This document shows, one piece after another, positions 5,567 through 7,015 of a stretch of 7,015 nucleotides of DNA. Position numbers and translations under genes: made by a program. Origin of the DNA: Methanoregula sp. (GTDB taxonomy: Archaea; Halobacteriota; Methanomicrobia; Methanomicrobiales; Methanospirillaceae); contig PNBP01000197.1 in NCBI GenBank assembly GCA_003136075.1, forward strand, positions 781-7,795, written 5' to 3'. Position 1 is the first letter of the stretch. Each line of letters starts with the position of its first letter. Below the pieces are notes generated by a model. That model saw nothing but the letters and a program-made list of their open reading frames with translations, had not been told where the DNA came from and did no database searches.

Positions 5567-7015
5567 TTAGTAGTCGCCCATGCCGGGGGGCATACCGCCC
5601 ATTCCACCCATGCCACCCATTCCGCCGGGGGGCATGCCGCCTTCGGGTGCGGCGCTCTTTGAAGAGGCAATGACATCATCAATGCGGAGGATCATGATGG
5701 CTGCTTCAGCGGCTGAAGAGATTGCCTGCGTCTTGACGCGGAGCGGCTCGACAACACCGGCTGCTTTCATGTCGACTGCCTTGCCTTCGAACACATCAAG
5801 ACCATAGGTCTTCTTGCCCTTCTCGTGTGCTGCACGGATCTCCATAAGCATGTTGATGGAGTCAAGTCCTGCATTCTCTGCAAGGGTGCGCGGGATGATC
5901 TCAAGTGCGCTTGCAAATGCCTCGATAGCGAGCTGTTCCCTGCCACCGATACTTGCTGCATACTCGCGGAGACGCAGGGAGAGCTCGGTCTCGACCGCAC
6001 CGCCGCCGGCAACGACTTTCTTGTCCTCAACAACAACACCGACAACGCGGAGTGCGTCGTGGATCGCGCGCTCGAGCTCGTCGACCACGTGCTCGGTGCC
6101 ACCCTTGATAATGATGGAAACCGCCTTCGGGTTCTTGCACTGCTCGACAAAGGTCATGTCTTCGCCGGAAACCTTGCGCTCTTCGACAAGTCCTGCCTTA
6201 CCAAGTTCATCCTTGTTGATTGCATCAATGGATGAGACGAGGCTTGCACCGGTTGCACGGGCAAGTTTCTCCATGTCGCTCTTCTTGACACGGCGGGTTG
6301 CAAAGATGCCTGCCTTGGACAGGTAGTGCTGTGCAATATCGTCGATACCTTTCTGGCAGAAGAGGACATTTGCACCGCTCTTGACAATTTTGTCAACGAT
6401 GCCGCGGACCATGCGTTCTTCTTCGTCAAGGAATGCCTGGAGTTGGTCTGGGCGGGTAATGTTAATTTCGGCGTCAACTTCGGTCTTCTTGAACTCGACT
6501 GCTGCGTTTAAGAGAAGGATCTTTGCGTTGACGACCTTCTTTGGCATGGCCGGGTGAACGCGTTCCTTGTCGATGAGTACGCCTTCAACAATCTCGGAGT
6601 CATCGATGGATCCGCCGGTCTTCTTCTCAACCTTGATGTTGTCGATGTCAACCGTGTCGTCTGCGTCAGTGACCATTGTCACTGCCCTGACAACAAGATC
6701 ACAGAGCTTGTCCTTGGATGACTCGGCGCTCTTGCCGGTCATCGCGGTCTCTGCGATCTTCTTGAGCATGACCTTGTCGCTTGCCTTCACATCGAAAGCG
6801 ATCTTCTCTAATAGTGCCTTGGCCTTATCTGCGGCCATGCGGTACCCGTGGGCGATCACGGTCGGATGGACATCCTGCTCGAGGAGCCCTTCTGCCTTCT
6901 TCAAGAGTTCCCCGCCGATGATGACTGCGGTGGTAGTCCCGTCGCCGACCTGGTCATCCTGGGTCTTTGCGACTTCGACCATCATCTTTGCGGCCGGGTG
7001 CTCGATGTCCATCTC
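5567..7015 (-). CDS. Thermosome (group II chaperonin) subunit, N-terminus outside window
   Basis: This is a subunit of the ATP-driven double-ring group II chaperonin that folds cytosolic proteins in archaea. The frame is open through the window edge (Glu before [10 protein letters not shown]), so 482 residues are visible and about 60-70 N-terminal residues are missing. Counted from that Met, visible motifs are GDGTTTAV (23-30, bases 6925-6946) with the nucleotide-binding Asp24, the apical segment [17 protein letters not shown] (215-231), IHDALRVV (317-324) with the Asp equivalent to GroEL Asp398, VVAGGGAVE (333-341), [10 protein letters not shown] (377-386), [12 protein letters not shown] (404-415) and MILRIDDVI (440-448). 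The C-terminus is the expected flexible GGM-repeat tail, ending GMGDY. Methanogens usually carry more than one thermosome paralogue and the subunit type cannot be told here. The long opposite-strand frames are shadows. Confidence 0.96.
   Translation of the reverse strand, partial: EMDIEHPAAKMMVEVAKTQDDQVGDGTTTAVIIGGELLKKAEGLLEQDVHPTVIAHGYRMAADKAKALLEKIAFDVKASDKVMLKKIAETAMTGKSAESSKDKLCDLVVRAVTMVTDADDTVDIDNIKVEKKTGGSIDDSEIVEGVLIDKERVHPAMPKKVVNAKILLLNAAVEFKKTEVDAEINITRPDQLQAFLDEEERMVRGIVDKIVKSGANVLFCQKGIDDIAQHYLSKAGIFATRRVKKSDMEKLARATGASLVSSIDAINKDELGKAGLVEERKVSGEDMTFVEQCKNPKAVSIIIKGGTEHVVDELERAIHDALRVVGVVVEDKKVVAGGGAVETELSLRLREYAASIGGREQLAIEAFASALEIIPRTLAENAGLDSINMLMEIRAAHEKGKKTYGLDVFEGKAVDMKAAGVVEPLRVKTQAISSAAEAAIMILRIDDVIASSKSAAPEGGMPPGGMGGMGGMGGMPPGMGDY

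Noticed and set aside
5580..5640. Tandem CCCAT/CCGCC-type repeat suggestive of a DNA repeat element
   Set aside because: It is simply the coding sequence of the thermosome GGM tail read on the opposite strand.
5814..6326. 170-codon plus-strand frame opposite the thermosome gene
   Set aside because: Ser/Ala/Arg-rich antisense shadow of a strongly conserved chaperonin.
1..7015. Search for CRISPR arrays, tRNA genes, insertion sequences, toxin-antitoxin pairs or a defence island
   Set aside because: No regularly spaced repeats, cloverleaf, transposase or terminal inverted repeats are visible, and the gene content is mainly housekeeping plus stand-alone unknowns.

Overview
The window looks like chromosomal DNA from an archaeon, most likely a methanogen of the Methanomicrobiales; the order-level call is inference from overall gene character. 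What the sequence shows directly is a four-subunit pyruvate:ferredoxin oxidoreductase, a group II chaperonin (thermosome), a Thr-rich archaeal lipoprotein, oligo-T ends after genes, and a mix of Shine-Dalgarno-led and apparently leaderless starts.

Layout. Bases 1-2669 (+) carry a tightly overlapping operon porB(partial)-porA-porC-porD, encoding the beta, alpha, gamma and delta subunits of pyruvate:ferredoxin oxidoreductase. This enzyme interconverts pyruvate + CoA with acetyl-CoA + CO2 using ferredoxin. Bases 2670-2901 are an AT-rich spacer with a T-run terminator. Bases 2902-3030 hold a possible 42-codon small gene with a very good Shine-Dalgarno; it overlaps a 240-residue gene (2999-3721) that looks like a methyltransferase-fold protein distantly reminiscent of RlmJ. 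Bases 3722-3937 hold a weak small ORF and two hairpins. Bases 3938-4306 (-) encode a small protein made of two tandem zinc-ribbon units exactly 61 residues apart. Bases 4307-4707 are mostly non-coding or relic sequence ending in a likely TATA promoter. Bases 4708-5283 (+) encode a lipoprotein with a Thr/Pro linker and a cupredoxin-like domain that has lost three of its four copper ligands. Bases 5284-5566 are a convergent intergenic region with oligo-T terminators on both strands. Bases 5567-7015 (-) encode a thermosome subunit whose N-terminus lies beyond the window.

The por genes form one functional complex and the thermosome is a housekeeping chaperonin. The genes between them (about 2.9-5.3 kb) are separate, poorly characterised units with no sequence evidence that they cooperate. 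I do not see a mobile element, CRISPR array, RNA gene or clear defence or biosynthetic system. The points most worth a second look are the copper-ligand-less cupredoxin, the duplicated zinc-ribbon protein, the small overlapping ORF in front of the methyltransferase-like gene, and possible relic coding sequence at 4413-4711.
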